NCBI GenBank assembly: GCA_024167805.1
Contig: CP099988.1
Coordinates: 1,868,001 to 1,932,000, forward strand
Length of the DNA: 64,000 nt
Reading direction: 5' to 3'
From: Methanobacterium sp. ERen5
Lineage (GTDB): Archaea; Methanobacteriota; Methanobacteria; Methanobacteriales; Methanobacteriaceae
Program-made: the position numbers and the translations under genes
Notes under the pieces: generated by a model
What the model was told of the DNA's origin: nothing
The model's input: the letters and a program-made list of their open reading frames with translations, nothing else
The model's database searches: none
Shown: positions 1-7,094 of the stretch, one piece after another
Layout of the letters: each line of letters starts with the position of its first letter
Position numbering within the stretch: position 1 is the stretch's first letter

Positions 1-2
1 TA

Positions 3-386
3 GGAACAGTTTCAGCTGCTGATTCTAAAACAATTGTGAAAACAACTGTAAATAAACAAACATCTGTTTATGCTTGGGAGATTTTTGGATATTCTTATCA
101 AAATAGTTATTTTAAAATTACAAAGGGTAATAGTTATGTCAATGGTTATGTGACAGGTATAAATCCTATGACTGGAAGATCTGAGAAAGCACCAGTTTAT
201 GGTTATAGAGTGAAAATCACTCCTTTAAATAGCCATGTTAAAATCAAGAAAATATCTATTAGATCTAGAGGTTATCCTAGTGGTAAACTTTATTCTAATA
301 CATATTACACTTGTAAAAATGTGTTCACTCCTAAAAAATATATGGGATTTGACAGATTTACAGTATACTACACATACACTAAATAA
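3..386 (+). CDS. Secreted hypothetical protein, 5' end outside the window
   Basis: The open frame runs back from the GTG at 36 to the left edge of the window without a stop. The residues before that GTG (GTVSAADSKTIV) look like the end of a signal peptide with an Ala-Ala type cleavage site, so the true start lies upstream and GTG 36 is internal. The remaining part is about 120 residues, rich in Tyr, Lys and Thr, with alternating polar and aromatic residues typical of a beta-sandwich exported protein. No catalytic motif is visible. It is probably a surface or secreted protein; the family is not recognised. Confidence 0.6.
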   Translation, partial: GTVSAADSKTIVKTTVNKQTSVYAWEIFGYSYQNSYFKITKGNSYVNGYVTGINPMTGRSEKAPVYGYRVKITPLNSHVKIKKISIRSRGYPSGKLYSNTYYTCKNVFTPKKYMGFDRFTVYYTYTK

Positions 387-488
387 AAAAAGTAGAATAA
401 TTTTTTATTTTTCTTCTACATTATTCATTTCTTTATTAATTTTAGTCTTCCGCCAACTATGTTCATAATACTATATGGGATAGTAATA

Positions 489-860
489 TTATTTTTTGTT
501 TTTAATTATTTCTTTTAGTTCTTCAATCTCTGAATGAAGTTTGTCTAATTTAACATGAACTTCTTTAGAATTGTTGTCTCGATTTTTTTATTATCGTTGA
601 AGTTAGTGTAGCAGTTAAAAAGCTCATGAAACCAATTCCCGTGAACATTATTATCGTGCCTATAACACGTCCTACATCTGTTTTGGGATAAACATCACCA
701 TATCCAACTGTAGTTATAGTAACTAACAAATACCAAAAAGCATCATCAAAACTGTTTATATTAGAATTTACACCGTATTCAACAAAGAAGAATATTGTTG
801 CACTAATAAGTAATATCGTTAAAACAATAAAAAATCCATAATCAATTCTTGTTTTATGTA
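489..860 (-). pseudogene. Truncated copy of a potassium channel (pore and C-terminus only)
   Basis: This stretch is a clear diverged copy of the 3' half of the intact channel gene at 2902-3624. It keeps the pore helix, the TVGYGD selectivity filter, the last membrane helix and the coiled-coil tail. Similarity begins at the stop codon and continues upstream to about 860, then ends abruptly where the intact gene goes on. The voltage-sensor-like N-terminal half is missing and the frame is disturbed near 580-600. It has no start codon of its own, so I read it as a dead partial duplication. Confidence 0.8.
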
Positions 861-861
861 T

Positions 862-1020
862 TCTATAAAATCAGAAATAACATCTTTAGTAGTACCAATG
901 GGTATAGGTTCTATAATAGGAGCATTCCTAGTTATATATGCTCCTTCAGAACTATTAAACTTCATATTAGGTGCATTATTAATATTCCCATCAATCAAAA
1001 TATTCACAGAAAAAGAATAA
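862..1020 (+). pseudogene. C-terminal fragment of a TauE/SafE-type (TSUP) permease
   Basis: A plus-strand frame encodes about 52 residues that read like the last two membrane helices of a TSUP family anion exporter: a Gly-rich stretch GIGSIIGAFLV, then LLNFILGALLIFPS and a short charged tail before the stop at 1018-1020. Nothing upstream continues the gene, because the bases left of 861 belong to the truncated channel copy on the other strand. The two remnants therefore abut at 860/861, which looks like a deletion or recombination joint. The family call rests on pattern recognition of a short piece. Confidence 0.55.
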
Positions 1021-1157
1021 AAAAACTTTAAAATAAATTTATACCTGATCAACAGGTCTACAAGGCAATGTTATAGGTTACCTGAAATCAGTGATGGAAT
1101 TCATGGTTTAGTGGTATAACAAGCGACAAGAGTTTGTATATTGTAAGTAGGATGTAA

Positions 1158-1181
1158 GGGATCTTATTAATTTCAGATCCC
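1158..1181. repeat. Inverted repeat GGGATCT...AGATCCC in a gene-free stretch
   Basis: A perfect 7-base stem (GGGATCT with AGATCCC) encloses a 10-base A/T-rich loop between the permease remnant and the next minus-strand gene. Loop and stem resemble the hairpins at 2516-2537 and 5604-5634, which are followed by T runs; here no T run follows. It may be a decayed terminator of the same family. The bases 1021-1157 hold no gene I can support. Confidence 0.45.
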
Positions 1182-1203
1182 CCATTATTGAATAATAGCA
1201 TTA

Positions 1204-1602
1204 TCATTCGGAGTTGATCGGATTTTGGTTTAGTTTGGATTTAATTAGATATGTTATAATGCTCCCAATTGTTGATATGATCCCACTTACGATAGCAAAA
1301 TACAAGAAAATTACTATTGAACCTTCTACTAATTGAACTGCATTAAGGCCAGATGATGGAGGATTTAGTATGGTTAATGTTAAAGCCATCAGCGAGACAA
1401 TAATACCTCCTAAAAACCCTGCAAGTAATCCATTGACTGCAGTATTATGTAGATTATCTTGAACCAAATAACCTGTTATTATTCCTCCAATAAAAAAGGC
1501 TGAAAATCCCCCTATAGATTTTAATCCAATAGTTGTTAATATAACATATAACAATACAACAGATACAATTCCCATAACAATAAACTTCCAATTAATATTC
1601 AA
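1204..1602 (-). CDS. Small four-helix membrane protein, DUF5518-like
   Basis: The 132-residue product has four predicted membrane segments (about residues 7-27, 30-50, 57-80, 98-122) linked by very short loops. The Gly-rich FFIGGIITGYLV followed by a GLLAGFLGG repeat is the pattern of the DUF5518 family, common in methanobacterial and haloarchaeal genomes and of unknown function. The start is TTG at 1602, with GGGAGG about 10 bases upstream. A promoter copy of the repeated module lies at 1663-1710, with a tiny leader frame between. The product probably sits in the cytoplasmic membrane; no substrate can be inferred. Confidence 0.7.
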   Translation of the reverse strand: MNINWKFIVMGIVSVVLLYVILTTIGLKSIGGFSAFFIGGIITGYLVQDNLHNTAVNGLLAGFLGGIIVSLMALTLTILNPPSSGLNAVQLVEGSIVIFLYFAIVSGIISTIGSIITYLIKSKLNQNPINSE

Positions 1603-1662
1603 TTAATCATGCCTCCCAATTTTAATAATATATTGCAAAATGTAAGATTAAGAATAATAATT

Positions 1663-1710
1663 CTCCATCACCAAATATGTAACAATTAATATATAAAATA
1701 GTATTATTAT
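1663..1710 (-). promoter_or_regulatory. Repeated promoter/leader module, copy A
   Basis: Read on the minus strand, this is a TACTATTTTATAT TATA box followed about 20 bases later by GGTGATGG. The same layout recurs at 2857-2903, 4961-5005 and 5441-5485, each time upstream of a minus-strand accessory gene. The ATG inside GGTGATGG opens a six-codon frame here (MENYYS). The TATA-to-ATG distance suits an almost leaderless transcript. Confidence 0.6.
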
Positions 1711-1738
1711 TGGTTATGTTGGCTTATGAAAAGTAAAG

Positions 1739-1766
1739 AGACCTTATAAGGTCTACTATTTTTTTA
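1739..1766 (+). terminator. Palindromic hairpin plus T run
   Basis: AGACCTTATAAGGTCT is a perfect 16-base palindrome followed within five bases by a run of T on the plus strand. It sits at the 3' end of the minus-strand gene that stops at 1764. In plus orientation it has classic terminator geometry. It belongs to a loose family with the hairpins at 2516 and 5604. Confidence 0.5.
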
Positions 1767-2321
1767 TTTTACTTGGAAGCTGTTTAGTGTTATGTTGAAG
1801 TTAGTTAGTTCATTATTGAAGTCGTTTGGTGGCGCTTGGAAGCTTAATCCGTATGTGTAACCATTTTTTATGAAGTCTATCTCTTTCATTATGATTGGTT
1901 CTTTGAATTGTGATGAGTTAGTGACATTAAATGTAGTTTCATATGCAGTGTTGCCGTTGATTGAAATTGTACTGTTTGAGATTTTTTCCCAGTTACCGTC
2001 AGCTTCATTTACTGGATTTTTGATTGAATCAATTAGTTCTTGGTTTGACAAATCTTTTGGGTTCGGGGCTATTGAGATTAATATTTGTGTCGAGTTTGAG
2101 ATTTTTTTAGCAATAATTATGTTTTTACTTGATCCTTCCGATACCTTATATACTTGCCAATCTGAAGGAATGTCAAAACTAACTCCATCTGCCGAATAGG
2201 TATTTCCCTGCATATCTACCTTTGTACCTATTAAACCAAACATATTTGCGGTTATATATCCTAAAGATATGATAACGATAATTGAAATAGCTATTATTAA
2301 TCCAATATACTTTTTTTGCAT
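1764..2321 (-). CDS. Membrane-anchored PsbP-like extracytoplasmic protein
   Basis: The product has one N-terminal membrane helix (about residues 6-28) and a roughly 150-residue outside domain. The order GVSFDIPSDWQVY, then an amphipathic helix after DLSNQELIDSIK, then NGNTAYETTF and a C-terminal strand with YGLSFQAP, is the layout of PsbP/Mog1-fold domains that are common as anchored proteins in Methanobacteriales. ATG 2321 is preferred over GTG 2330 because GTGATT lies at ribosome-binding distance before it. The function of archaeal members is unknown; they are likely cell-surface proteins. Many Asn-Ser/Thr sites would allow N-glycosylation. Confidence 0.65.
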   Translation of the reverse strand: MQKKYIGLIIAISIIVIISLGYITANMFGLIGTKVDMQGNTYSADGVSFDIPSDWQVYKVSEGSSKNIIIAKKISNSTQILISIAPNPKDLSNQELIDSIKNPVNEADGNWEKISNSTISINGNTAYETTFNVTNSSQFKEPIIMKEIDFIKNGYTYGLSFQAPPNDFNNELTNFNITLNSFQVK

Positions 2322-2515
2322 TTTAATCACTTTATAGATAATATAGGTTTTTTTATTTGGTATGTAATACCAACAATCTAAAGAAGCACAAACAGAAGTA
2401 TGAATTTATCGGAAAGAAAAAATAGGAAGACAACTAGCAGCCATGGCATATATGCCATGAAACGGTGAGAATGGTTGTAAATTAAATCAACATAGATCTA
2501 CATACAAATCTACAT

Positions 2516-2546
2516 AGGATCTGAATTTTCAGGTCCTACTTTTTTT
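2516..2546 (+). terminator. Hairpin with T run, repeated family
   Basis: AGGATCTGAA and TTCAGGTCCT form a 10-base stem with one G-U pair, then a run of seven T starts at 2540. On the plus strand it is a strong terminator shape. The 2331-2515 stretch upstream holds no gene I can support, although it includes the small palindrome CCATGGCATATATGCCATG. Confidence 0.5.
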
Positions 2547-2568
2547 GATGGATATCTTTATTACAAAA

Positions 2569-2822
2569 TTATTTAATACCTGATTGGATCAAATTTATGA
2601 GTATAGCTGCAATTATAATAACTATTATAACCCCTATTATTCCACCAACTATCGAATTTCCACTTTTTTCTTATTTTTGTTTTCATTCCAGGGTAATTTA
2701 TGTCCACATTCTGGGCAAAAGCAATCAGATCGTTTTAATTTACTATCACAGTTGGGACATCTAAGAGGTCCGAATATTAAATCGAAGCCACTTAATTCCC
2801 ATAAAAATCTTTTAATATCCAT
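2569..2822 (-). CDS. Zinc-ribbon protein with C-terminal membrane helix, interrupted by a frameshift
   Basis: The first frame gives about 57 residues with two CxxC knuckles (CPNC and CPEC), a zinc ribbon, ending soon after a Lys-rich stretch. Re-reading one base at the A6 run near 2661-2667 opens a second frame, SGNSIVGGIIGVIIVIII, a complete membrane helix ending at 2569. The natural product is thus probably an 84-residue tail-anchored zinc-ribbon protein. The lesion may be a sequence error, a mutation or slippage. ATG 2822 with GGTGG six bases upstream is preferred over GTG 2831. Related short zinc-ribbon coding is seen in the leader frame at 5384-5446. Confidence 0.6.
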
Positions 2823-2856
2823 ATTTTCCACCTAAAAAATAGCTTAAGATTATATA

Positions 2857-2903
2857 CTCCATCACCCACTTTGTAACAAACTAACATATAAAATAGTAAT
2901 ATT
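2857..2903 (-). promoter_or_regulatory. Repeated promoter/leader module, copy B
   Basis: On the minus strand this has an ACTATTTTATATG TATA box, then TTACAAA and GGTGATGG. It precedes the zinc-ribbon gene at 2822, whose own ribosome-binding site lies inside a 16-codon leader frame starting at the module's ATG (2862). It abuts the stop codon of the potassium channel gene. Confidence 0.6.
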
Positions 2904-3624
2904 ATTTTTTATTTTTTATTATTTCTTTTAACTCTTCAATTTCAGAATGAAGTTTATCCAATTTATCATGTAATTCATCATTATTATTTTCTCGATTTTT
3001 TAATATTGCAGAGGTTAATGTTGCTGTTAAAAAGCTCATAAATCCAATTCCGGTGAACATTATAATAGTACCAATTACACGACCCATTTCTGTTTTAGGA
3101 TAAATGTCACCATATCCTACTGTAGTTATGGTTACTAATAAATACCAAAATGCATCATCAAAACTGTTGATATTAGGATTTACACTGTATTCAATAAAGT
3201 AAAGTATTGTGGCACTAATAAGTAATATTGATAAAACTATGAAAAATCCATAATCAATTCTAGTTTTATGTAATAAGTTTAGGAGATGTCGTATTTCCTT
3301 TTTGAATAATGAAAGAATTTTAATAATTCGGATTAATCTGAAATAACGGAATATAGTACTCACAGGACCTACAATTATTTCAGGAATCATTCCAAGAATA
3401 TCTGACCAATTCGATTTAATAAACTGTTTTTTATCTTCAGCTTTTCTTAAACGGTATACAAACTCTGCCATTAATATTAAACATACAATTAAATCAAAAT
3501 AAACAATTATGGTGTACATTTGAGGGTTAACATTCACAAATAACAATGAAGTTAATAAAACTATGTCAGAAAGCATCAATGCTAAAATAAGAACTTCAAC
3601 AAATGTACCTATGCTATTTTTCAA
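2902..3624 (-). CDS. Potassium channel of the voltage-gated-like (6-TM) family
   Basis: The 240-residue product has about six membrane segments. A basic segment at residues 92-110 (RYFRLIRIIKILSLFKK) resembles an S4 voltage sensor. The pore loop carries TTVGYGD at about 167-173, the signature selectivity filter for potassium. A charged coiled coil (about 214-238) may drive tetramer assembly. It is probably a potassium-selective channel in the cytoplasmic membrane. The start is TTG at 3624 with GGAGG upstream. A truncated second copy sits at 489-860, so the locus was duplicated. No ligand-binding RCK domain is present. Confidence 0.88.
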   Translation of the reverse strand: MKNSIGTFVEVLILALMLSDIVLLTSLLFVNVNPQMYTIIVYFDLIVCLILMAEFVYRLRKAEDKKQFIKSNWSDILGMIPEIIVGPVSTIFRYFRLIRIIKILSLFKKEIRHLLNLLHKTRIDYGFFIVLSILLISATILYFIEYSVNPNINSFDDAFWYLLVTITTVGYGDIYPKTEMGRVIGTIIMFTGIGFMSFLTATLTSAILKNRENNNDELHDKLDKLHSEIEELKEIIKNKK

Positions 3625-3740
3625 TTGTTACCAATCCTCCAACAAAAAATAATCAATACAAACTACAATTTATTATTTTCTATTTGTTTTTAAAATAAAT
3701 TAATCAGGCTTTATAAAAAGGGTTTTAGTAATACTATTAT

Positions 3741-3784
3741 AGATCTTCACCAGCTGTACAGCTGCACCAGGACCTGAAAGATCT
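3741..3784. repeat. Nested inverted repeat in a 368-base gene-free stretch
   Basis: AGATCTT at the left pairs with AAGATCT at the right, and the interior contains AGCTGTACAGCT, a perfect 12-base palindrome. The arrangement could fold as a stem with an internal hairpin, or serve as a protein-binding site. The rest of 3625-3992 is A/T-rich and holds no gene I can support. No T run follows, so a terminator is less likely. Confidence 0.4.
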
Positions 3785-3992
3785 TCTGTCACAGGCCAAT
3801 GTCAATACTTGATATCTGAACTTATTTTCTATAAATATATATTATCCTATTGTTTTCAGATTTCACAGTTGAAATCGATAAAAACACCAATAATAATACT
3901 TTCAATTATTATAAAATAAAGAAACTATCCAAAAAATTGGAAAACAATCAATTACTATGGATTATGACAGATATAAGTTCTAAATTATTTTT

Positions 3993-4967
3993 TTAATTTT
4001 GAATTTCTTCAATTTTAAAATCCATTTCTAATCGATAAATTATATGTTTTTGTATTTTAGTAGAATTGAGGTTAAAAGTTCCATATCTCGAATTAAAAAC
4101 AAATTTGAATCGTTTTTCATGTCTTTTATTTGTTAAATCATCATATGTAACATGTAATTTTAATGAATGATTTAATTCATCTGAACTTACTCCTCCATCA
4201 TAAATGTTTAATGTAGTATCCATTTCAAAAAGCGTTTGAAAATCATAGGGGATATATACGTATTCTAAGTTATTCTTTGTTATTTCAGTATTTACTGGAG
4301 TTATATAATCTATTTTGGATTGATTATGAACTATTTCGTTAGGAGGAATAAATTGACCAAAAAATTTGAAGTTATTCCACATTTTCGTTTTGTCATTTTT
4401 ATCTTTAATTTCTTTTATGTAGGATTCCTGATCAAATTTCCAAATAATCTCAATATTTTTTGCAGCACCCTTACCAATGTTTAAAATTGGTATTGGAATT
4501 ATGTTTCTTCTGGGATCGTTACAGAATTTATTATATAAATTCTCAGGAATTTTAAAGTTCTCAGTGTCATCTAACAATTTATTTTGGTTAATTATTTCGT
4601 TTTTTACAATTTCTTCATTTAACCAAAGGGAGGGTAAGTACGCAAAATGTCCATTTTGTTCGTTATACATATAAAATCGTCCGGAACGTTTTAATACAAT
4701 ATCCGGTTTATACATGGACTCTCTTTGGATTTTTAATTCATTTAGGGTTAAATAAATTACAAGTAGAGAACCAAATGTTAATAAGATGGATATAACTTCA
4801 AATAAAGTCAAGAATCCTTTATGAGTACCATATACTATAACATCAACGTATCCATAATTTATGCCATAAAATATTATAAATGCAGCTGTTATGATAATAA
4901 ATAGAATAATTATTGTTTTTTTCTTTAATTTTTTATAAAAATTTTTCTTTAGTATAGAATACCCCAT
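3993..4967 (-). CDS. Hypothetical membrane-anchored protein, two N-terminal helices
   Basis: The product of about 324 residues has two N-terminal membrane helices (about 17-38 and 50-73) and a large soluble domain of about 240 residues. That domain is rich in Asn, Lys and aromatic residues and looks like a beta-sandwich (alternating hydrophobic strands near LHVTYDDL and KFVFNSRYG). I do not recognise the family. An in-frame GTG at 4988 falls inside the TATA box of promoter copy C, so the ATG in GTGATGG at 4967 is the more likely start and the message would be nearly leaderless. Composition is more A/T-rich than the housekeeping genes. Confidence 0.65.
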   Translation of the reverse strand: MGYSILKKNFYKKLKKKTIIILFIIITAAFIIFYGINYGYVDVIVYGTHKGFLTLFEVISILLTFGSLLVIYLTLNELKIQRESMYKPDIVLKRSGRFYMYNEQNGHFAYLPSLWLNEEIVKNEIINQNKLLDDTENFKIPENLYNKFCNDPRRNIIPIPILNIGKGAAKNIEIIWKFDQESYIKEIKDKNDKTKMWNNFKFFGQFIPPNEIVHNQSKIDYITPVNTEITKNNLEYVYIPYDFQTLFEMDTTLNIYDGGVSSDELNHSLKLHVTYDDLTNKRHEKRFKFVFNSRYGTFNLNSTKIQKHIIYRLEMDFKIEEIQN

Positions 4968-5005
4968 CACAAATATGTACATACTCACATATAAAATAGT
5001 AATAT
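4961..5005 (-). promoter_or_regulatory. Repeated promoter/leader module, copy C
   Basis: This copy has the same TACTATTTTATATG box and downstream GTGATGG as the other three. Here the ATG of GTGATGG is the start of a long gene rather than a short leader. That supports the idea that the conserved ATG is a genuine translation start in all four copies. Confidence 0.6.
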
Positions 5006-5048
5006 TTATATCTAATATGTTAGCGATATAAACGTAGACTAAATAGAT

Positions 5049-5342
5049 TTATCCACTTGAGGAACTACTAGAACCGGATTCTGAGCTTTGAGTTTCACTA
5101 GGTTCATTATCAATATATTTCTGATTATTTGAGCCATCAGCATAACCCTGAGCATAACCTCTTTGTTCTTGACCAGGATTAGTATTATTAGTTGTATTTT
5201 GGACTTTTGCAGAATTAGTATTCTTCACAGTATGATTTGTACTCGTATTTGTTTGATTATTTGAAGTAACACATCCAGATACAAAGACTAAACTGAGCCC
5301 TATGAAAACTATTAAAATCAAACTTATTTTTTTATTTTGCAT
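5049..5342 (-). CDS. Small lipoprotein-like protein with low-complexity tail
   Basis: The 97-residue product has an N-terminal helix followed by FVSGC, a lipobox-like motif with Cys at about 24. Membrane anchoring through a lipid-modified Cys is therefore likely. The rest is Asn/Thr/Gln-rich, then a short GYAQGYADG segment and a tail of Ser and Gly. The low-complexity body suggests a surface-exposed spacer. A shorter relative with the GY(x)DG segment and Ser-rich end lies at 5653-5823. The function is unknown. It sits behind promoter copy D and its 20-codon leader frame. Confidence 0.65.
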   Translation of the reverse strand: MQNKKISLILIVFIGLSLVFVSGCVTSNNQTNTSTNHTVKNTNSAKVQNTTNNTNPGQEQRGYAQGYADGSNNQKYIDNEPSETQSSESGSSSSSSG

Positions 5343-5383
5343 TTAAATCCCCCAAATATTCATAAATTGTATAATATAATCTA

Positions 5384-5446
5384 TTAAGTCCATTGATAAT
5401 GACCACAGTTTGGACATTTTTTCATTTCTTTCATAATGAACCCCAT
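5384..5446 (-). CDS. Very short leader frame with a CPNCG knuckle
   Basis: The ATG inside GGTGATGG of promoter copy D opens a 20-codon frame that contains KKCPNCGHYQW before the stop. The knuckle matches the first half of a zinc ribbon like that of the 2569-2822 gene. It may be a truncated zinc-ribbon gene or a translated leader of the lipoprotein gene, whose start lies 41 bases further on. Expression is unproven. Confidence 0.35.
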   Translation of the reverse strand: MGFIMKEMKKCPNCGHYQWT

Positions 5447-5485
5447 CACCCAGTTTGTAATAAGTAACATATAAAATAGTATTAT
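5441..5485 (-). promoter_or_regulatory. Repeated promoter/leader module, copy D
   Basis: On the minus strand the order is AATACTATTTTATATG, TTACTTATTACAAA, then GGGTGATGGGG. It would drive the 20-codon leader frame and the lipoprotein gene at 5342-5049. The spacing from TATA box to ATG equals that of copies A to C to within a few bases. Confidence 0.6.
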
Positions 5486-5603
5486 TTGTTTAACATTTTA
5501 ACCATGTGAGTTACATATAGCTCAGACTAATTCAGCATATCAACTGCACATGATCTAAGGAGTAGCCCTCAGACTAGCCATGTTGGTCTACGAAAAATAA
5601 AAA

Positions 5604-5634
5604 AGATCTGATTAATTTCAAGTCCTATTTTTTT
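5604..5634 (+). terminator. Hairpin with T run, repeated family
   Basis: AGATCTGATTAATTTCAAGTCCT can fold with wobble pairs and is followed by a T7 run. The segment just upstream (ATGTTGG..TACGAAAA.TAAA) resembles the one before the hairpin at 1739. The gene-free stretch 5486-5603 may therefore hold a short plus-strand transcript, but no coding frame is supported. Confidence 0.4.
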
Positions 5635-5652
5635 ATACAGGAAAACTTTTTA

Positions 5653-5823
5653 TTAACCAGAACTACTGCTTGTAGAACTTGGACTTGTAGTTTGAGTATA
5701 AGTTGTAGTGGGCTCTGTAGTTATTGGTTCTGTTGTATATGGATTATTTGAATTATGTTTGGTCCTATCAACAGTACCGTCAGTATAACCTTCAAGATAA
5801 ACTGCGTTTAAATATTTATTCAT
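5653..5823 (-). pseudogene. Remnant of a lipoprotein-like gene with Ser-rich tail
   Basis: A 56-codon frame starts at ATG 5823. It carries a short domain with LEGYTDGTVD followed by Thr/Pro repeats and a Ser4-Gly end, the same organisation as the end of the lipoprotein at 5049-5342. Codons continue upstream of the ATG in frame for about nine residues before a stop, and no signal sequence is present. It therefore looks like the C-terminal part of a larger gene that lost its front. A free-standing small protein cannot be excluded. Confidence 0.45.
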
Positions 5824-6012
5824 ATTTCCATGTTGTATTGTCCATAAATTAGTTTAAGAATTACTGCTTTTTTAAAAATTATTTAAAAAAATTTATAGTC
5901 TTCCTCAAAAATATTGAAAACAAGATAACTCACACTATACAAATCGATAATTGGATATAATAGATGAGAAAGAATAATTAATAATTTATGGATTATCTTG
6001 GAGGTTTAAGTG

Positions 6013-6297
6013 ATGTCAGAGGAAAATGTTGTTTACATTGGAAACAAACCAGTAATGAACTATGTGTTAGCTGTAGTAACTCAGATGAATAGTGGAGTAC
6101 CTGAGGTAATGTTAAAAGCAAGGGGAAGAGCAATAAGCAGGGCAGTGGATGTAGCGGAGATAGTGAGGAATAGATTCTTACCAGAGTTAGAAGTAGGTTC
6201 CATAGATATCTGTACCGAAGAAATGACTAGCAGAGAAGGATCCAACAGCAATGTTTCGGCAATAGAAATACAACTGGTCAAAACAGAATCCATTTAA
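6013..6297 (+). CDS. albA: DNA/RNA-binding protein Alba
   Basis: The product of about 94 residues matches the Alba/Sac10b family over its whole length. The start [20 protein letters not shown], the [17 protein letters not shown] helix and the LEVGSIDI strand are family landmarks; the conserved Lys of the usual acetylation site lies near KARGRA. Alba forms dimers that coat DNA and bind RNA, and in methanogens it complements the histone found here at 61075. ATG 6013 follows GGAGGT with seven bases of spacing and is preferred over the GTG at 6010. A T-rich stretch after 6300 is a plausible terminator. Confidence 0.95.
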   Translation: MSEENVVYIGNKPVMNYVLAVVTQMNSGVPEVMLKARGRAISRAVDVAEIVRNRFLPELEVGSIDICTEEMTSREGSNSNVSAIEIQLVKTESI

Positions 6298-6519
6298 TCC
6301 ACTCTTTTATTTTTTTAATTTTTATACATACTCCTAAATTTATACCATTTTAACCCAAGCATCCACCATTCCATCTGTTCCATATTGTCCCTGAATTACT
6401 CCATACATCCATTTAATCTATTATTTCTAGATATTTTATCCCCTTTCTTTTGTAAAAATTGATAAAGAATTGAATCCAAATAATATACATGAGGTAAGAA
6501 ATGAAGGGGGATCAAAAAA

Positions 6520-6810
6520 ATGGACAAGTTTGAAGAAGCATTGGAAAATGTAAATTCAATGGCAGCTGATGAAAGGGATAAAGCCATACAAGACTACAAA
6601 GACACCTGTATCTGCCAAACATGTGCATCTTATACAACATGTTCAAAGGATGCTAATGAAAAACTCTTCTGTGTTACAGGCAAAAGTGACAACTGCATAA
6701 CGGAACTCAAGGGATGTGAGTGCCCGGCATGTCCACTCGCCAGATCGTTAGATGTTGGAATAGTACACAATGCCTACTGTTTAAACGGTAGTGAAATGGA
6801 ACAACGATGA
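6520..6810 (+). CDS. Cys-rich DUF2769 protein
   Basis: The product is 96 residues, with an acidic helical N-terminus (residues 1-25) and then nine Cys. The pattern is CICQTC, C at TTCS, C at LFC, C at DNC, CECPAC and a final YC. This is the arrangement of the DUF2769 family, restricted mostly to methanogens and thought to bind metal, possibly zinc or an iron-sulfur cluster. The role is unknown. AAGGGGGATC lies seven bases before the ATG. It stands alone between Alba and an NTF2-like gene. Confidence 0.75.
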   Translation: MDKFEEALENVNSMAADERDKAIQDYKDTCICQTCASYTTCSKDANEKLFCVTGKSDNCITELKGCECPACPLARSLDVGIVHNAYCLNGSEMEQR

Positions 6811-7094
6811 ACTAATATCCTAATATAAAAACTAGGATTAAAATCGTAAAAAACTGAATATGTCCCACTAAAACTTAAAATTTTAGATTGAATAATTGAT
6901 CATTTAATAACTTAGTTTTAGAGCTGTTACATTAAAACCAATCAAAATCATGTTCTAAAACATTGTAAATTCCAAACAACTAATATCCGTTCTAATTATT
7001 GGATTCAAAGACATATATTTGTTGATATCTCATTAAATTCTAAATTATTGTTTAGGTTAAGTAACATTATAAATTTGGTGTGGTGTATTAGGGA

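Noticed and set aside
1105..1130. tRNA-like D-arm wording GGTTTAGTGGTATAAC
   Set aside because: No matching acceptor or anticodon stems can be drawn around it, so it is not a tRNA gene or a convincing fragment.
2584..2835. Plus-strand frame of 83 residues
   Set aside because: It is the shadow of the zinc-ribbon gene on the other strand, which has a ribosome-binding site and metal-binding Cys pairs.
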